From Bacteroidota bacterium (GTDB taxonomy: Bacteria > Bacteroidota > Bacteroidia > Flavobacteriales_D > Crocinitomicaceae), in NCBI GenBank assembly GCA_006226425.1, contig SBGX01000036.1, positions 1-64,000 on the forward strand: a stretch of 64,000 bases of DNA, in the 5' to 3' direction. Position numbers and translations under genes: made by a program. The first letter of the stretch is position 1, and the number at the start of each line of letters is the position of its first letter. Positions 25,211 through 33,159 of this stretch are shown here, one piece after another. The notes under the pieces were generated by a model. The model was not told the DNA's origin. It did not search any database and saw only the letters and a program-made list of their open reading frames with translations.

Positions 25211-26455
25211 ATGTCTATCCAACAAAGCATTAGTGAGCGTTTCGTCCGATACGCACAGATCGACACAGAAGCAGATCCGAATTCAAACACCACTCCTTCC
25301 TCCATGAAGCAAAAAGACCTGGGAGAATTACTCGTCCGGGAACTTCAAGAACTAGGAATTGGTGATGCCCATATGGATGAATGGGGTTACGTTTATGCGA
25401 CAATCCCAGGTAATTCCAGTAAAAAAGTGCCGGTCATTTGCTATTGTGCACACATGGACACTGCTCCTGATTGCTCCGGAAAAGACGTTCGGCCAATTAT
25501 TCATCACCAATGGGATGGGAGCCCAATAGTTCTTCCCGATGATCCGGAAGTCATTATTACCACGGAAAAACATCCTTATCTGAAAGAACGAATCGGGGAC
25601 GATATCATCACGGCGAGTGGAAAAACCTTATTGGGTGCCGACGACAAAGCTGGTGTTGCCATCATTATGGATCTGGCGCAACGACTTAGCCAAAATCCAG
25701 GACTCGCGACACATGGTGACATTCGCATCCTTTTTACTCCGGATGAAGAAATCGGACGTGGAGTCGACAAAGTTGACATTCAAAAGCTCGGTGCCGTTGC
25801 CGGATATACACTTGATGGTGGAGAGCGAGGAATGATCGAAGACGAAACCTTTTCTGCGGATGCCATGACCTTCCACATCACAGGAATCAGTGCCCATCCG
25901 GGATATGCCAAGGGAAAAATGGTACATGCATCCAAAGTGCTTGCGGACTTTCTCCAACGCTTACCGATGAATGAATGGTGCCCTGAAAGCACGACGGACC
26001 GGGAAGGATTTGTTCATCCGGTCGCCATGAGTGGAGGACTGGAAGAAGCTCAAATCACTTTCATAATTCGAGATCACGAGACCAGTAAACTGGCTTCCTA
26101 TGAACAACGTCTGGAATCCTATTTAAAAGAAAGTATTGACCAGTTTCCCGGTGCCAGTTATAAATCGGAAGTGACCGAACAATACCGAAATATGAAAGAA
26201 ATATTGAAGGATCAGCCTCATATCACGGATTACGCCGTACTAGCCATGGAACGTGCCCAGGTGACTCCAAACCGATCCATTATTCGAGGAGGAACAGACG
26301 GTTCCAGACTTTCTTTCATGGGCCTCCCCTGCCCCAATTTGTTTACAGGTGAAATGGGAATCCACTCCAAGCAGGAATACGTCTCTGTACAGGATATGGA
26401 AAAAGCTTCAGACACCCTGGTTGAATTAGCAAAGATCTGGGAAGAAAAAGCGTAA
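25211..26455 (+). CDS. pepT: Peptidase T (tripeptide aminopeptidase)
   Basis: 414-aa cytoplasmic M20B zinc aminopeptidase that removes the N-terminal residue of tripeptides. The first zinc ligands lie in CYCAHMDTAPD, the bridging Asp in LLGADDKAGVA, the general base and zinc Glu in FTPDEEIGRGVDK, and later ligands in YTLDGGE and FTGEMGIHSKQEYV. The length is normal. The stop codon TAA (26453-26455) begins the run of A that serves as the T-tract of the RNA gene transcribed on the opposite strand. Confidence 0.95.
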   Translation: MSIQQSISERFVRYAQIDTEADPNSNTTPSSMKQKDLGELLVRELQELGIGDAHMDEWGYVYATIPGNSSKKVPVICYCAHMDTAPDCSGKDVRPIIHHQWDGSPIVLPDDPEVIITTEKHPYLKERIGDDIITASGKTLLGADDKAGVAIIMDLAQRLSQNPGLATHGDIRILFTPDEEIGRGVDKVDIQKLGAVAGYTLDGGERGMIEDETFSADAMTFHITGISAHPGYAKGKMVHASKVLADFLQRLPMNEWCPESTTDREGFVHPVAMSGGLEEAQITFIIRDHETSKLASYEQRLESYLKESIDQFPGASYKSEVTEQYRNMKEILKDQPHITDYAVLAMERAQVTPNRSIIRGGTDGSRLSFMGLPCPNLFTGEMGIHSKQEYVSVQDMEKASDTLVELAKIWEEKA

Positions 26456-26495
26456 AAAAACCCATGTAGTTGTTTTCTGAAAGCCCCAGAAAACA
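26454..26495 (-). terminator. 3' end and terminator of the non-coding RNA
   Basis: On the minus strand a 9-bp hairpin (26495-26487 with 26479-26471) is followed by the 3' strand of the long-range helix (26470-26461) and seven T (26460-26454). The T-tract overlaps the pepT stop codon. Either the local hairpin or the long-range helix could promote release. Confidence 0.65.
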
Positions 26496-26690
26496 CGATC
26501 AGGAGTCAGAAGGCGCCTGCTGTAATCCGCTGTTCGAAAATTCTCTGTGATCCGAAGATCACTGCGGCCCGCCATAGGGTGCGTTACATTCCCCTTAAAG
26601 TATACTTTTAGGCTTCGCAAGATACTACATGGGCTACCGTTTCCGGTATTGACCTCTTACTTCTTCGCTGAGAAGCGTGCCATAAAACAA
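26456..26690 (-). ncRNA. Structured non-coding RNA of unassigned family
   Basis: The 302-bp gap between pepT and the ABC transporter gene holds a minus-strand RNA. A perfect -7 motif (26688-26695) sits at its 5' side. A 10-bp long-range helix pairs 26624-26633 with 26461-26470 (CCCATGTAGT with ACTACATGGG on the minus strand), directly followed by seven T. Inside are a 9-bp perfect hairpin (26471-26479 with 26487-26495) and a 6-bp stem capped by UUCG in the minus direction (26547-26562). An irregular arm nests around it (26512-26515 with 26570-26573, 26527-26530 with 26564-26567), and there is a palindromic hairpin (26593-26612). 5' of the long helix is a TACCG-GAAA-CGGTA hairpin (26635-26648). 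Stable UUCG and GNRA loops occur only in the minus orientation, which sets the strand. I could not match it to tmRNA, RNase P or SRP RNA. A 6S-like regulator is one possibility. Confidence 0.75.
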
Positions 26691-26695
26691 ATTTA
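26688..26695 (-). promoter_or_regulatory. -7 element (TAAATTTG) of the non-coding RNA
   Basis: Perfect minus-strand TAnnTTTG, with transcription expected to start near 26683. No TTG is found at the -33 position. Confidence 0.55.
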
Positions 26696-26757
26696 CGAAA
26701 AAAAAGAAACGATCCCTAGGAAATTCGGACTGTGATCAAGTCATTTTTTGGGAAAAG

Positions 26758-28515
26758 TCAGACTGATTCGCTCACCAACTGTTTGTGATGCATTTCAGCA
26801 TAAACACCTCCAGCAGCAATTAACTCTTCATGCGTACCTTCTTCAATCTTTTGCCCATGCTCAATCACAATGATTTTATCTGCCATACGCAGGGAGGAAA
26901 CGCGATGGCTCACAATCACATTCATACAATGCTTGTAATCTTCATCAATGGATCGTAATATCACATCTTCGGTTTCCGTATCAACCGCTGAAAGGCAATC
27001 GTCCAACAGAAGTAATTGAGGCCTTCGCAACAAGGCCCGGGCGATACTCAAACGCTGCTTTTGCCCGCCACTTAAATTCACGCCCCTTTCTCCTAGAATC
27101 GTCTCAAAGCCCTCTTTAAAATCCATAATGTTATGGTAAACATGTGCCGTTTTACACACTTTGATCAAATCTTCGTCCGTGGCCTCTTCAGTATCCACTC
27201 CAAAGGCTACATTATTTCTGATCGTGTCCGAAAATAGAAAAACATCCTGCGGCACCACACCAACCCTGGAACGATAGGCATCCAAATTCACTTTTCGAAT
27301 GTCCTTTCCATTAATCGTAATACTCCCCTGAGTCACTTCCAATTGCCGGGTCATGAGATTTAGAATGGTCGATTTTCCACTTCCTGTCCGGCCAACAATC
27401 CCAAGTGTTTCTCCCCTTCGAACCGAAAAAGACAAATCCTGAATGGCTGGTTTATCCGCATCATCAAACTGAAAATGGACTCCTTCGAAGCGAATTTCAT
27501 CCAGGTCATCCAAAGATCCCTTTTCTTCATTCTTAATTTTAGGAACAATCTTCAGGAATTCATTGATTCGCGCCTGAGAGGCCGCCGCTCGTTGAATAAT
27601 CGAAGTCACCCACCCCACACTGGCAAAGGGCCAGGTCAGCATGTTGACATAAAATACAAACGCAACAATATCTCCCGGAGTAATTTCTTTGTCGTAAGTC
27701 AGCAAACCTCCATAATAAATCGTCAGCAGGGTACTGAGTCCAATCAGGAAAATGATCGTCGGCATGAACAAGGAATTAACCATGACCAAACGCATATTTT
27801 TTCGCTTATATTCATCTGCCGAGGCATCGAACTTACGTCGGGTTTCCAACTCTCTCAAATAGGCTTTGATGACTCTGATTCCTGAAAAACTCTCCTGAAC
27901 GATTGTCGACAAATTCGACTGCTCTTCCTGTTTGATTTTACTCAGACGATTCATCTTCGAAGAAACCCAGTAAATCAAAAAAGACATCACTGGTAAAGGT
28001 GCCAACACCAACAGGGTCAGAGACACATTGATTTGAAGCATGGTGACAATCGCCAAAACAAAGAGCACCGCCAGGTTGATTGTGTACATCAGTCCAGGCC
28101 CTAAATACATTCGCACTTGAGTTACGTCCTCCGAAATACGATTCATCAGGTCACCGGTCCGACTCTTCTTGTAAAAAGCAAAGTTTAGTTTCTGATACTG
28201 GGCATAGACCTCATTTTTCAGATCATACTCAATATAACGCGAAACGACGATGATCATCTGACGGGTCAAAAAGAGGAAAAAACCCTTTCCCAGGGATAAG
28301 AGCATATACATTCCTGCTAACTTCAAACTGAGCATCAGGACATCCTGAAAAGCCATATTCGCATCCAGGGTTTTAAGGAAGTCGTTTACCGCCCCTTTCA
28401 CCACTTTGGGCATCTCTACACCAAAGTAATTTGAGATGATGATAAACACCACTCCCAAAAGCAATCTCCATTTGTATTTGAATAAATATTTGTTTAGATA
28501 GCTTAAAGATTTCAT
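26758..28515 (-). CDS. ABC exporter half-transporter (fused permease and ATPase)
   Basis: 585-aa type IV ABC exporter, MsbA/LmrA-like. Six membrane helices lie in residues 1-320, with the coupling region SRTGDLMNRISEDVTQVR. The nucleotide-binding domain has Walker A GIVGRTGSGKST, the Q-loop VVPQDVFLFSDTI, the signature LSGGQKQRLSIARALL, Walker B LLLLDDCLSAVD and the H-loop IVSHR. It acts as a homodimer or with a second half-transporter; none is adjacent. The substrate (lipid or drug) is unknown. It is divergent from leucine dehydrogenase, and the non-coding RNA lies just past its 3' end on the same strand. Confidence 0.93.
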   Translation of the reverse strand: MKSLSYLNKYLFKYKWRLLLGVVFIIISNYFGVEMPKVVKGAVNDFLKTLDANMAFQDVLMLSLKLAGMYMLLSLGKGFFLFLTRQMIIVVSRYIEYDLKNEVYAQYQKLNFAFYKKSRTGDLMNRISEDVTQVRMYLGPGLMYTINLAVLFVLAIVTMLQINVSLTLLVLAPLPVMSFLIYWVSSKMNRLSKIKQEEQSNLSTIVQESFSGIRVIKAYLRELETRRKFDASADEYKRKNMRLVMVNSLFMPTIIFLIGLSTLLTIYYGGLLTYDKEITPGDIVAFVFYVNMLTWPFASVGWVTSIIQRAAASQARINEFLKIVPKIKNEEKGSLDDLDEIRFEGVHFQFDDADKPAIQDLSFSVRRGETLGIVGRTGSGKSTILNLMTRQLEVTQGSITINGKDIRKVNLDAYRSRVGVVPQDVFLFSDTIRNNVAFGVDTEEATDEDLIKVCKTAHVYHNIMDFKEGFETILGERGVNLSGGQKQRLSIARALLRRPQLLLLDDCLSAVDTETEDVILRSIDEDYKHCMNVIVSHRVSSLRMADKIIVIEHGQKIEEGTHEELIAAGGVYAEMHHKQLVSESV

Positions 28516-28528
28516 GCGATATTTTTCC

Positions 28529-28536
28529 TATTTTTG
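28529..28536 (+). promoter_or_regulatory. -7 element (TATTTTTG) of leucine dehydrogenase
   Basis: Perfect TAnnTTTG; the ATG is at 28596, so the leader is about 55 nt, longer than for most genes here. Confidence 0.45.
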
Positions 28537-28556
28537 CACGGCCGTTTTTGGCATTA

Positions 28557-28564
28557 CAAAAATA
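28557..28564 (-). promoter_or_regulatory. -7 element (TATTTTTG) of the ABC exporter gene
   Basis: Perfect minus-strand TAnnTTTG, about 41 nt before the ATG at 28515. It lies opposite and downstream of the divergent leucine dehydrogenase -7 motif, so the two transcripts overlap at their 5' ends. Confidence 0.45.
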
Positions 28565-28595
28565 GCGAATAAGTCTCTAACTCTTACGTGAAGTT

Positions 28596-29693
28596 ATGTA
28601 CGAAGTAAAAAATATAGAGGAAAGCAACCTGATGGAAAATCCGGTCATCGCTCAAATGAGTAAGTACGAACATGAGCAATTGCTTTTCTGCAATGATAAC
28701 GCTACTGGATTGAAGGCGATCATCGCTGTTCACAGTACTGTTTTGGGCCCTGCTTTGGGGGGAACGCGTATGTGGACCTACAATAATGAAATGGAAGCCC
28801 TGAATGATGTTTTAAGACTCTCCAGAGGGATGACCTATAAAAACGCTATTTCCGGCCTCAATTTGGGAGGAGGAAAAGCAGTGATTATTGGAGACTCGAG
28901 AACCATGAAATCAGAGGCTCTTTTCCGACGATTTGGAAAGTTTGTCAACAGTCTGGCTGGAAAATACATTACGGCCGAAGATGTTGGGATTTCTCCGATT
29001 GATATGACCTGGGTGAACATGGAGACAGATCATGTAGTTGGACTACCGGGAAAAAGTGGTGATCCTTCACCCGTTACCGCACATGGTGTGTATATGGGAA
29101 TGAAAGCCTGTGCGAAAGAACAATTCGGCTCTGACTCGCTTGCAGGAAAGAAAGTTCTTGTTCAGGGAGTGGGACACGTTGGGGAATATCTGGTTAATTC
29201 ACTGAGCAAAGAAGGCGCAAAAGTTTATATCTCAGACATCCATGAAGATACACTGAAACACGTCTCCTCCACTTATGGAGCTGAAGTTGTTCCGCTGAAC
29301 GATGTTTATGATCTGGACATGGACATTTATGCTCCATGTGCCCTGGGTGCTACCATCAATGATGATACCTTGAGTCGTTTGAAATGCTCGATCATCTCGG
29401 GTGCCGCCAACAACCAATTGGCAAATGAAGCGGTACATGGGCGGGCTGTCATGGAAAAAGGAATTATCTACGCTCCGGATTTTGCTTTAAATGCAGGCGG
29501 GGTTATCAACTGTTATTCAGAAGTAAAAAGTTTGCCTTCCGAATGGGCCCTAAATAAAGCAAATGAAATCTACGACACGATCCTGAACATCGTGAAAAGA
29601 TCAAAAGCGGAAAACGTTCCTGCTTATCAGATTGCCAATAAAATGGCTGAAGAACGAATCGAATCCATCGGACGGGTTAAATTACCTCTTTGA
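28596..29693 (+). CDS. ldh: Leucine dehydrogenase (Glu/Leu/Phe/Val dehydrogenase family)
   Basis: 365-aa cytoplasmic NAD-dependent amino acid dehydrogenase that interconverts branched-chain amino acids and 2-oxo acids with release of ammonia. The substrate-binding region has LGPALGGTRMW, the catalytic Lys in SGLNLGGGKAVI, AEDVGISPIDM, and the Rossmann motif VLVQGVGHVGEYLV. Later come ALGATINDDT and APDFALNAGGVIN. Length and motifs fit leucine rather than glutamate dehydrogenase, though valine or phenylalanine preference cannot be excluded. The symbol is used loosely. nusB follows after 14 bp in the same direction. Confidence 0.92.
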   Translation: MYEVKNIEESNLMENPVIAQMSKYEHEQLLFCNDNATGLKAIIAVHSTVLGPALGGTRMWTYNNEMEALNDVLRLSRGMTYKNAISGLNLGGGKAVIIGDSRTMKSEALFRRFGKFVNSLAGKYITAEDVGISPIDMTWVNMETDHVVGLPGKSGDPSPVTAHGVYMGMKACAKEQFGSDSLAGKKVLVQGVGHVGEYLVNSLSKEGAKVYISDIHEDTLKHVSSTYGAEVVPLNDVYDLDMDIYAPCALGATINDDTLSRLKCSIISGAANNQLANEAVHGRAVMEKGIIYAPDFALNAGGVINCYSEVKSLPSEWALNKANEIYDTILNIVKRSKAENVPAYQIANKMAEERIESIGRVKLPL

Positions 29694-29707
29694 TATAAAA
29701 CGAACAG

Positions 29708-30655
29708 ATGCTGAATCGCAGACACCTGAGAATAAAAGTATTGCAATCCCTTTACGCCTTCTTCCAATCCAATGAAGAAGATTATGCCAAGGCAGAAAAG
29801 GAACTCATGCTTTCATTGGATCGTATTTACGACCTCTACCTCTATCTGCTCCTAACTTTTGAAGAACTTCGTTCCATTGCTGAACACCGGATTGAAGAAA
29901 ACAAACAAAAACTTCGTCCGAGCTCAGAGGATTTGGATCCGAACCTGCGCTTTGTGAACAATCGTATTTTCACAAAACTGGAATCATCGGATTTTTTGCA
30001 TCAAGAGGCGGAAAAGAAAAAAATCAATTGGATCGGAGATGTCAATCGAGAAATGTTCCGAAAGATGTTCCTGAAAGTACGCGAAAGCGAAAATTACATC
30101 AGCTACATGAATTCGGATACCGACTCGATGGAAGAAGACATCCAGTTTGCCTGCTCATTGTTTAAGTCGGAGATTGCAAACTTTCCGCTCTTGTATAACT
30201 ACTTCGAGGAAAAAAGCATTCACTGGCTGGACGATATTGACCTGGCCTGTTCCATGGTCCTGAAAACGATTAAGTCCGCAAAAGGCGAAGAAGAAATCAA
30301 GTTTCTACCTCTATTTAAAGATTCGGATGATGAAATCCCTTTTGTGAAGACCTTATTCCGCTCCACGATCGTTCGCGATGAAGAAAATCTGAAGCTGATC
30401 GATGAATTGACCCGAAACTGGGAACTGGACCGGATTGCGAAAATGGACGTTATCCTCATGAAAATGGCCATCACCGAACTTCAGGAATTCAACAACATTC
30501 CTACGAAGGTGACCCTTAACGAGTACATTGAAATCTCGAAATTTTACAGTACGCCCAAAAGCAATGGATTTATTAATGGAATCCTGGACCAGGCGATTGA
30601 ACGACTTCAAAAAGAAGATAAGATCAAAAAAATGGGTCGCGGCTTAATGAACTAG
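29708..30655 (+). CDS. nusB: Transcription antitermination protein NusB, long form
   Basis: 315-aa protein, twice the size of E. coli NusB but usual for Bacteroidota. The N-terminus HLRIKVLQSLYAFFQ resembles the NusB start. A long helical insertion follows, and the canonical NusB domain ends the protein (LTRNWELDRIAKMDVILMKM, LNEYIEISKFYSTPKSNGF, INGILDQAIERL). It binds boxA RNA with S10 and takes part in rRNA antitermination. The stop is 3 nt before the DUF1573 lipoprotein gene, and yajC follows, a gene order typical of the phylum. Confidence 0.93.
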   Translation: MLNRRHLRIKVLQSLYAFFQSNEEDYAKAEKELMLSLDRIYDLYLYLLLTFEELRSIAEHRIEENKQKLRPSSEDLDPNLRFVNNRIFTKLESSDFLHQEAEKKKINWIGDVNREMFRKMFLKVRESENYISYMNSDTDSMEEDIQFACSLFKSEIANFPLLYNYFEEKSIHWLDDIDLACSMVLKTIKSAKGEEEIKFLPLFKDSDDEIPFVKTLFRSTIVRDEENLKLIDELTRNWELDRIAKMDVILMKMAITELQEFNNIPTKVTLNEYIEISKFYSTPKSNGFINGILDQAIERLQKEDKIKKMGRGLMN

Positions 30656-30658
30656 ATT

Positions 30659-31072
30659 ATGAATAAAATCAAAAATATATTGAAAGGAGGACTTCCTCTC
30701 TTATTCCTTGGATTACTTACCGCTTGCTCTGGGTCCTCCGAACTTGAAATCGGACAAAAGACCACCTGTGAAGTTCAAAAGGTCTATCAGGCTGGTACTG
30801 TCCTACTCGGAGAAGAGGTAAAGGCCAAATTTAACATTGAGAATACCGGGGATTACCCCTTAATTATTTCTGAAGTCAAAGGTTCTTGCTCCTGTACTGT
30901 AACTGATTATCCAAAAGAGCCTATCGCTCCAGGAAAATCAGGCACAATCAATGCCTTTGTCAAAACAGAAAATGCCAGTGTCGGAAAGCTTGTGAAAGAA
31001 GTTCGTATTGTTTCCAATACAGAACCTTCTGTGACAGCCGTTCGCATTGAAGCAGAAGTCGTTCGTAAATAA
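30659..31072 (+). CDS. DUF1573 lipoprotein
   Basis: 137-aa protein with a lipoprotein signal ending LGLLTACSGS (Cys acylated). One DUF1573 Ig-like domain follows, with FNIENTGDYPLIISEVKGSC, the conserved CSCT, and the loop PKEPIAPGKSGTI. The function of DUF1573 is not established. It lies between nusB and yajC with short gaps (3 and 15 bp), so all three are probably one operon. Confidence 0.9.
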   Translation: MNKIKNILKGGLPLLFLGLLTACSGSSELEIGQKTTCEVQKVYQAGTVLLGEEVKAKFNIENTGDYPLIISEVKGSCSCTVTDYPKEPIAPGKSGTINAFVKTENASVGKLVKEVRIVSNTEPSVTAVRIEAEVVRK

Positions 31073-31087
31073 TAACAAAAAGATATT

Positions 31088-31348
31088 ATGCAACAGTTAA
31101 TCATGCTCGTAATGATCGGTGCGGTTTTTTATTTCTTCATGATCCGCCCGCAAATGAAAAAACAAAAAGACCTGAAAAAATTCAGAGAAAACCTGGCGGT
31201 GGGAGATAAAATTGTCACCATCGGAGGGATTCATGGAAAGGTTTTGGAAGTAACGGATAGCACCGTACTGATCAATTCTGACGGAACCAAACTTCGTTTG
31301 GAAAAATCTGCCATTTCTCAGAATGCAGACGACCAGTTGAGGTCTTAG
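31088..31348 (+). CDS. yajC: Preprotein translocase accessory subunit YajC
   Basis: 86-aa single-span inner-membrane protein of the SecDF-YajC complex. The N-terminal helix [24 protein letters not shown] and the soluble part [20 protein letters not shown], ending in [12 protein letters not shown], are standard. It is the last gene of the nusB operon and abuts a convergent DUF4294 gene, 4 bp away. Confidence 0.95.
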   Translation: MQQLIMLVMIGAVFYFFMIRPQMKKQKDLKKFRENLAVGDKIVTIGGIHGKVLEVTDSTVLINSDGTKLRLEKSAISQNADDQLRS

Positions 31349-31352
31349 GAAA

Positions 31353-32009
31353 CTATTTTTCCTCTTTCTTCTTTCGATTCTTTTTCCGGGCTGCTTTTCG
31401 CCTGGAACGGTATTCCTTTTGCCTTTTTTTGTAGGTAGTTTTGTCCATCTTACGAACGCTCAAATCAGCATATACGCGTTTGTTCCAGATATCTTGAATG
31501 ACCTGTTCTACGATCTGATCCTCTCCTTTCGGCTCATAGCGAATATCCAGGTCCTGTCCCCAAAGTTTCCCCATACCTCCCTGCATGTTGGCTCGCACTT
31601 TTCCTCTATTTCCCGAAATGATCTCCCACACCGTCTTTCCCGTTTCACGATGAATTAACTTCATCAACAGCTTTCCCTCCTCGATGTATAAATCCCGTAT
31701 GACGAATTGAAAATCTTCTTTTAGTTCTTTATTTAGATCCTTCGCAAGGCGCTTCTTCTTTCGGCCTGATTTCAATTCGTTCTGTTCTTCTTCCAGGGTC
31801 TTCAATTCTTTCGCAGCGTACAATGCAAGTGGGTACACCCTCCTCACCCTACGTAAGGCACGCTGGTATTTCTTAAAGTAATCTTTGTCGGCAACAACTT
31901 CTCCCAAATCCTGCGTACGGATTGGCATTGTATCTTCTAGCTGAGCAAAGAATTCCCCTCCAAAACAAAGGAAAAAGAGGAGTAATTTAAAGGACCATTT
32001 GCTTTGCAT
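31353..32009 (-). CDS. DUF4294 family exported protein
   Basis: 218-aa protein. The ATG at 32009 begins a signal peptide (WSFKLLLFFLCFGGEFFA). The mature part has the DUF4294 hallmarks LRRVRRVYPLALYAAKEL, EDFQFVIRDLYIEEGKLLMKL, IHRETGKTVWEII and LDIRYEPKGEDQIVEQVI. It ends in a long Arg/Lys-rich tail (KKRQKEYRSRRKAARKK), which is unusual for an exported protein. The family has no established role; it is found in Flavobacteriia. It diverges from the lipoprotein gene at 32086. Confidence 0.85.
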   Translation of the reverse strand: MQSKWSFKLLLFFLCFGGEFFAQLEDTMPIRTQDLGEVVADKDYFKKYQRALRRVRRVYPLALYAAKELKTLEEEQNELKSGRKKKRLAKDLNKELKEDFQFVIRDLYIEEGKLLMKLIHRETGKTVWEIISGNRGKVRANMQGGMGKLWGQDLDIRYEPKGEDQIVEQVIQDIWNKRVYADLSVRKMDKTTYKKRQKEYRSRRKAARKKNRKKKEEK

Positions 32010-32085
32010 GAACAAAATTTCTTATATTCATAACGAATTATCTTCCCGTTATAGTACAAAAATACAGCCAAAAAATACCGTCCCG

Positions 32086-32520
32086 ATGAATCGTATTGTT
32101 TATTTACTGCTACTTTCTGTTTTTTTTGTTGCATCCTGTAAAAATGAAGAACCCTGCGAATCCTGTGAAGCTGAGAAACAGATGAATGATTCCCTGAATG
32201 CGGATCAAAACCCCTCACTGGAACAAGCTTTGCTCAAGGAGGCGGATTCCCAAAAGATGAGCAAAGATGAAGCTGTCAATCATGAAAAAATCGTTGAAAA
32301 ATACGGTGAACAATGGGACTTTTGCGCTTGTGTAGTTGCTAACGACTCCATCAATAAAGCCTTTGCCGGAGACCTTTCGGATGCTCAAACCGAAAAATTA
32401 ATGAGTCGATGGGAACATGTTGAGTTAAAGTGTAAGGAATTTCTAACTCAACCCAATACAACTCCCGAAGAACGAGCCCGACACGAGAAAAAAGTCAAAA
32501 AATGTCTTAAGGGCCATTAA
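32086..32520 (+). CDS. Small Cys-containing lipoprotein, unknown
   Basis: 144-aa protein starting at the ATG at 32086, which gives a clean lipoprotein signal (IVYLLLLSVFFVASC). An upstream in-frame extension exists but lacks a sensible start. After the lipid Cys come CESCEAE, then a helical, charged middle, then WDFCACVVANDS and a C-terminal VELKCKEF and KKVKKCLKG. The repeated Cys spacing suggests disulfides or metal binding. The family is not recognised. It is followed by the RRM gene after 72 bp. Confidence 0.72.
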   Translation: MNRIVYLLLLSVFFVASCKNEEPCESCEAEKQMNDSLNADQNPSLEQALLKEADSQKMSKDEAVNHEKIVEKYGEQWDFCACVVANDSINKAFAGDLSDAQTEKLMSRWEHVELKCKEFLTQPNTTPEERARHEKKVKKCLKGH

Positions 32521-32592
32521 AAGAAATTTTCGAACACCTATTACCATATCATTTTCCAATACGAAATTCTTTCTCCATTATCATAAAGTATC

Positions 32593-33087
32593 ATGACCAG
32601 TATTTTTGTTGCAAGCGTCGATTATCAAGTTAGCTCCGAAGAACTGAAAGCGCTGTTTGAAGCATACGGAAGTGTCAATAAAGTAACCATTGCCACAGAT
32701 CGTGAAACAGGAAAACCACGGGGTTTTGCCTTTGTTGAAATGCCATCACATGATGAAGCACAGCAAGCTATTGATGGTTTAAATGGCTATCAGCTTATGG
32801 GGCGTACCATTGCCGTCAAGGAAGCCGAAGATCGTCGAAAAAAACCTTCTCAGCCTCCAACAGATCGCCCTCCTCGAACTGAGGATCGCCCAAGAAGCAA
32901 CACCCCTCCTCCTTCAGCAAATCAAGAAGTACCATCAGATTTGTCCTTCCAAAAGAAAAAGAAGACAAAAGCATCGACCAAAAAAGCTCGGGCAGACGAA
33001 GGCCCTAGAAAGCGAAAAATGGAAGCTTATCGTAAAAGTGGTAAAAACAGACACTTTTATGATGATGACGGAGAGGATTTCGATTAA
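32593..33087 (+). CDS. RRM-domain RNA-binding protein
   Basis: 164-aa protein with one RNA recognition motif at residues 1-80: RNP2 is IFVASV and RNP1 is KPRGFAFVEM, with the helix LKALFEAYGSVNKVTI between them. A low-complexity Pro/Arg tail and a very basic end (KKKKTKASTKKARA, RKRKMEAYRKSGKN) follow. Single-RRM proteins of this kind are common in Bacteroidota and cyanobacteria and are thought to act as RNA chaperones, sometimes cold-responsive. The specific target is unknown. Confidence 0.93.
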   Translation: MTSIFVASVDYQVSSEELKALFEAYGSVNKVTIATDRETGKPRGFAFVEMPSHDEAQQAIDGLNGYQLMGRTIAVKEAEDRRKKPSQPPTDRPPRTEDRPRSNTPPPSANQEVPSDLSFQKKKKTKASTKKARADEGPRKRKMEAYRKSGKNRHFYDDDGEDFD

Positions 33088-33159
33088 TTCGAAAAAAAAT
33101 CTCAGTTCAGGCAACTTTTTATAAAGCAGGCAGTCTGTATAGAAACAAAACTTTAAATC

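Noticed and set aside
26620-26660. Possible SRP (4.5S) RNA core on the minus strand: AGGTCAATACCGGAAACGG resembles AGGTCAGGTCCGGAAGGAAG
   Set aside because: The similarity is short, the apical stem folds as TACCG-GAAA-CGGTA instead of the SRP symmetric loop, the RNA is twice too long, and the 3' AGCAGCC strand is missing.
26456-26700. tmRNA or RNase P RNA in the same gap
   Set aside because: No tRNA-like acceptor or T-arm, no tag reading frame resembling a Flavobacteriia tag, and neither conserved RNase P region (GAGGAAAGUCC or ACAGAA...GGCUUA) is present on either strand.
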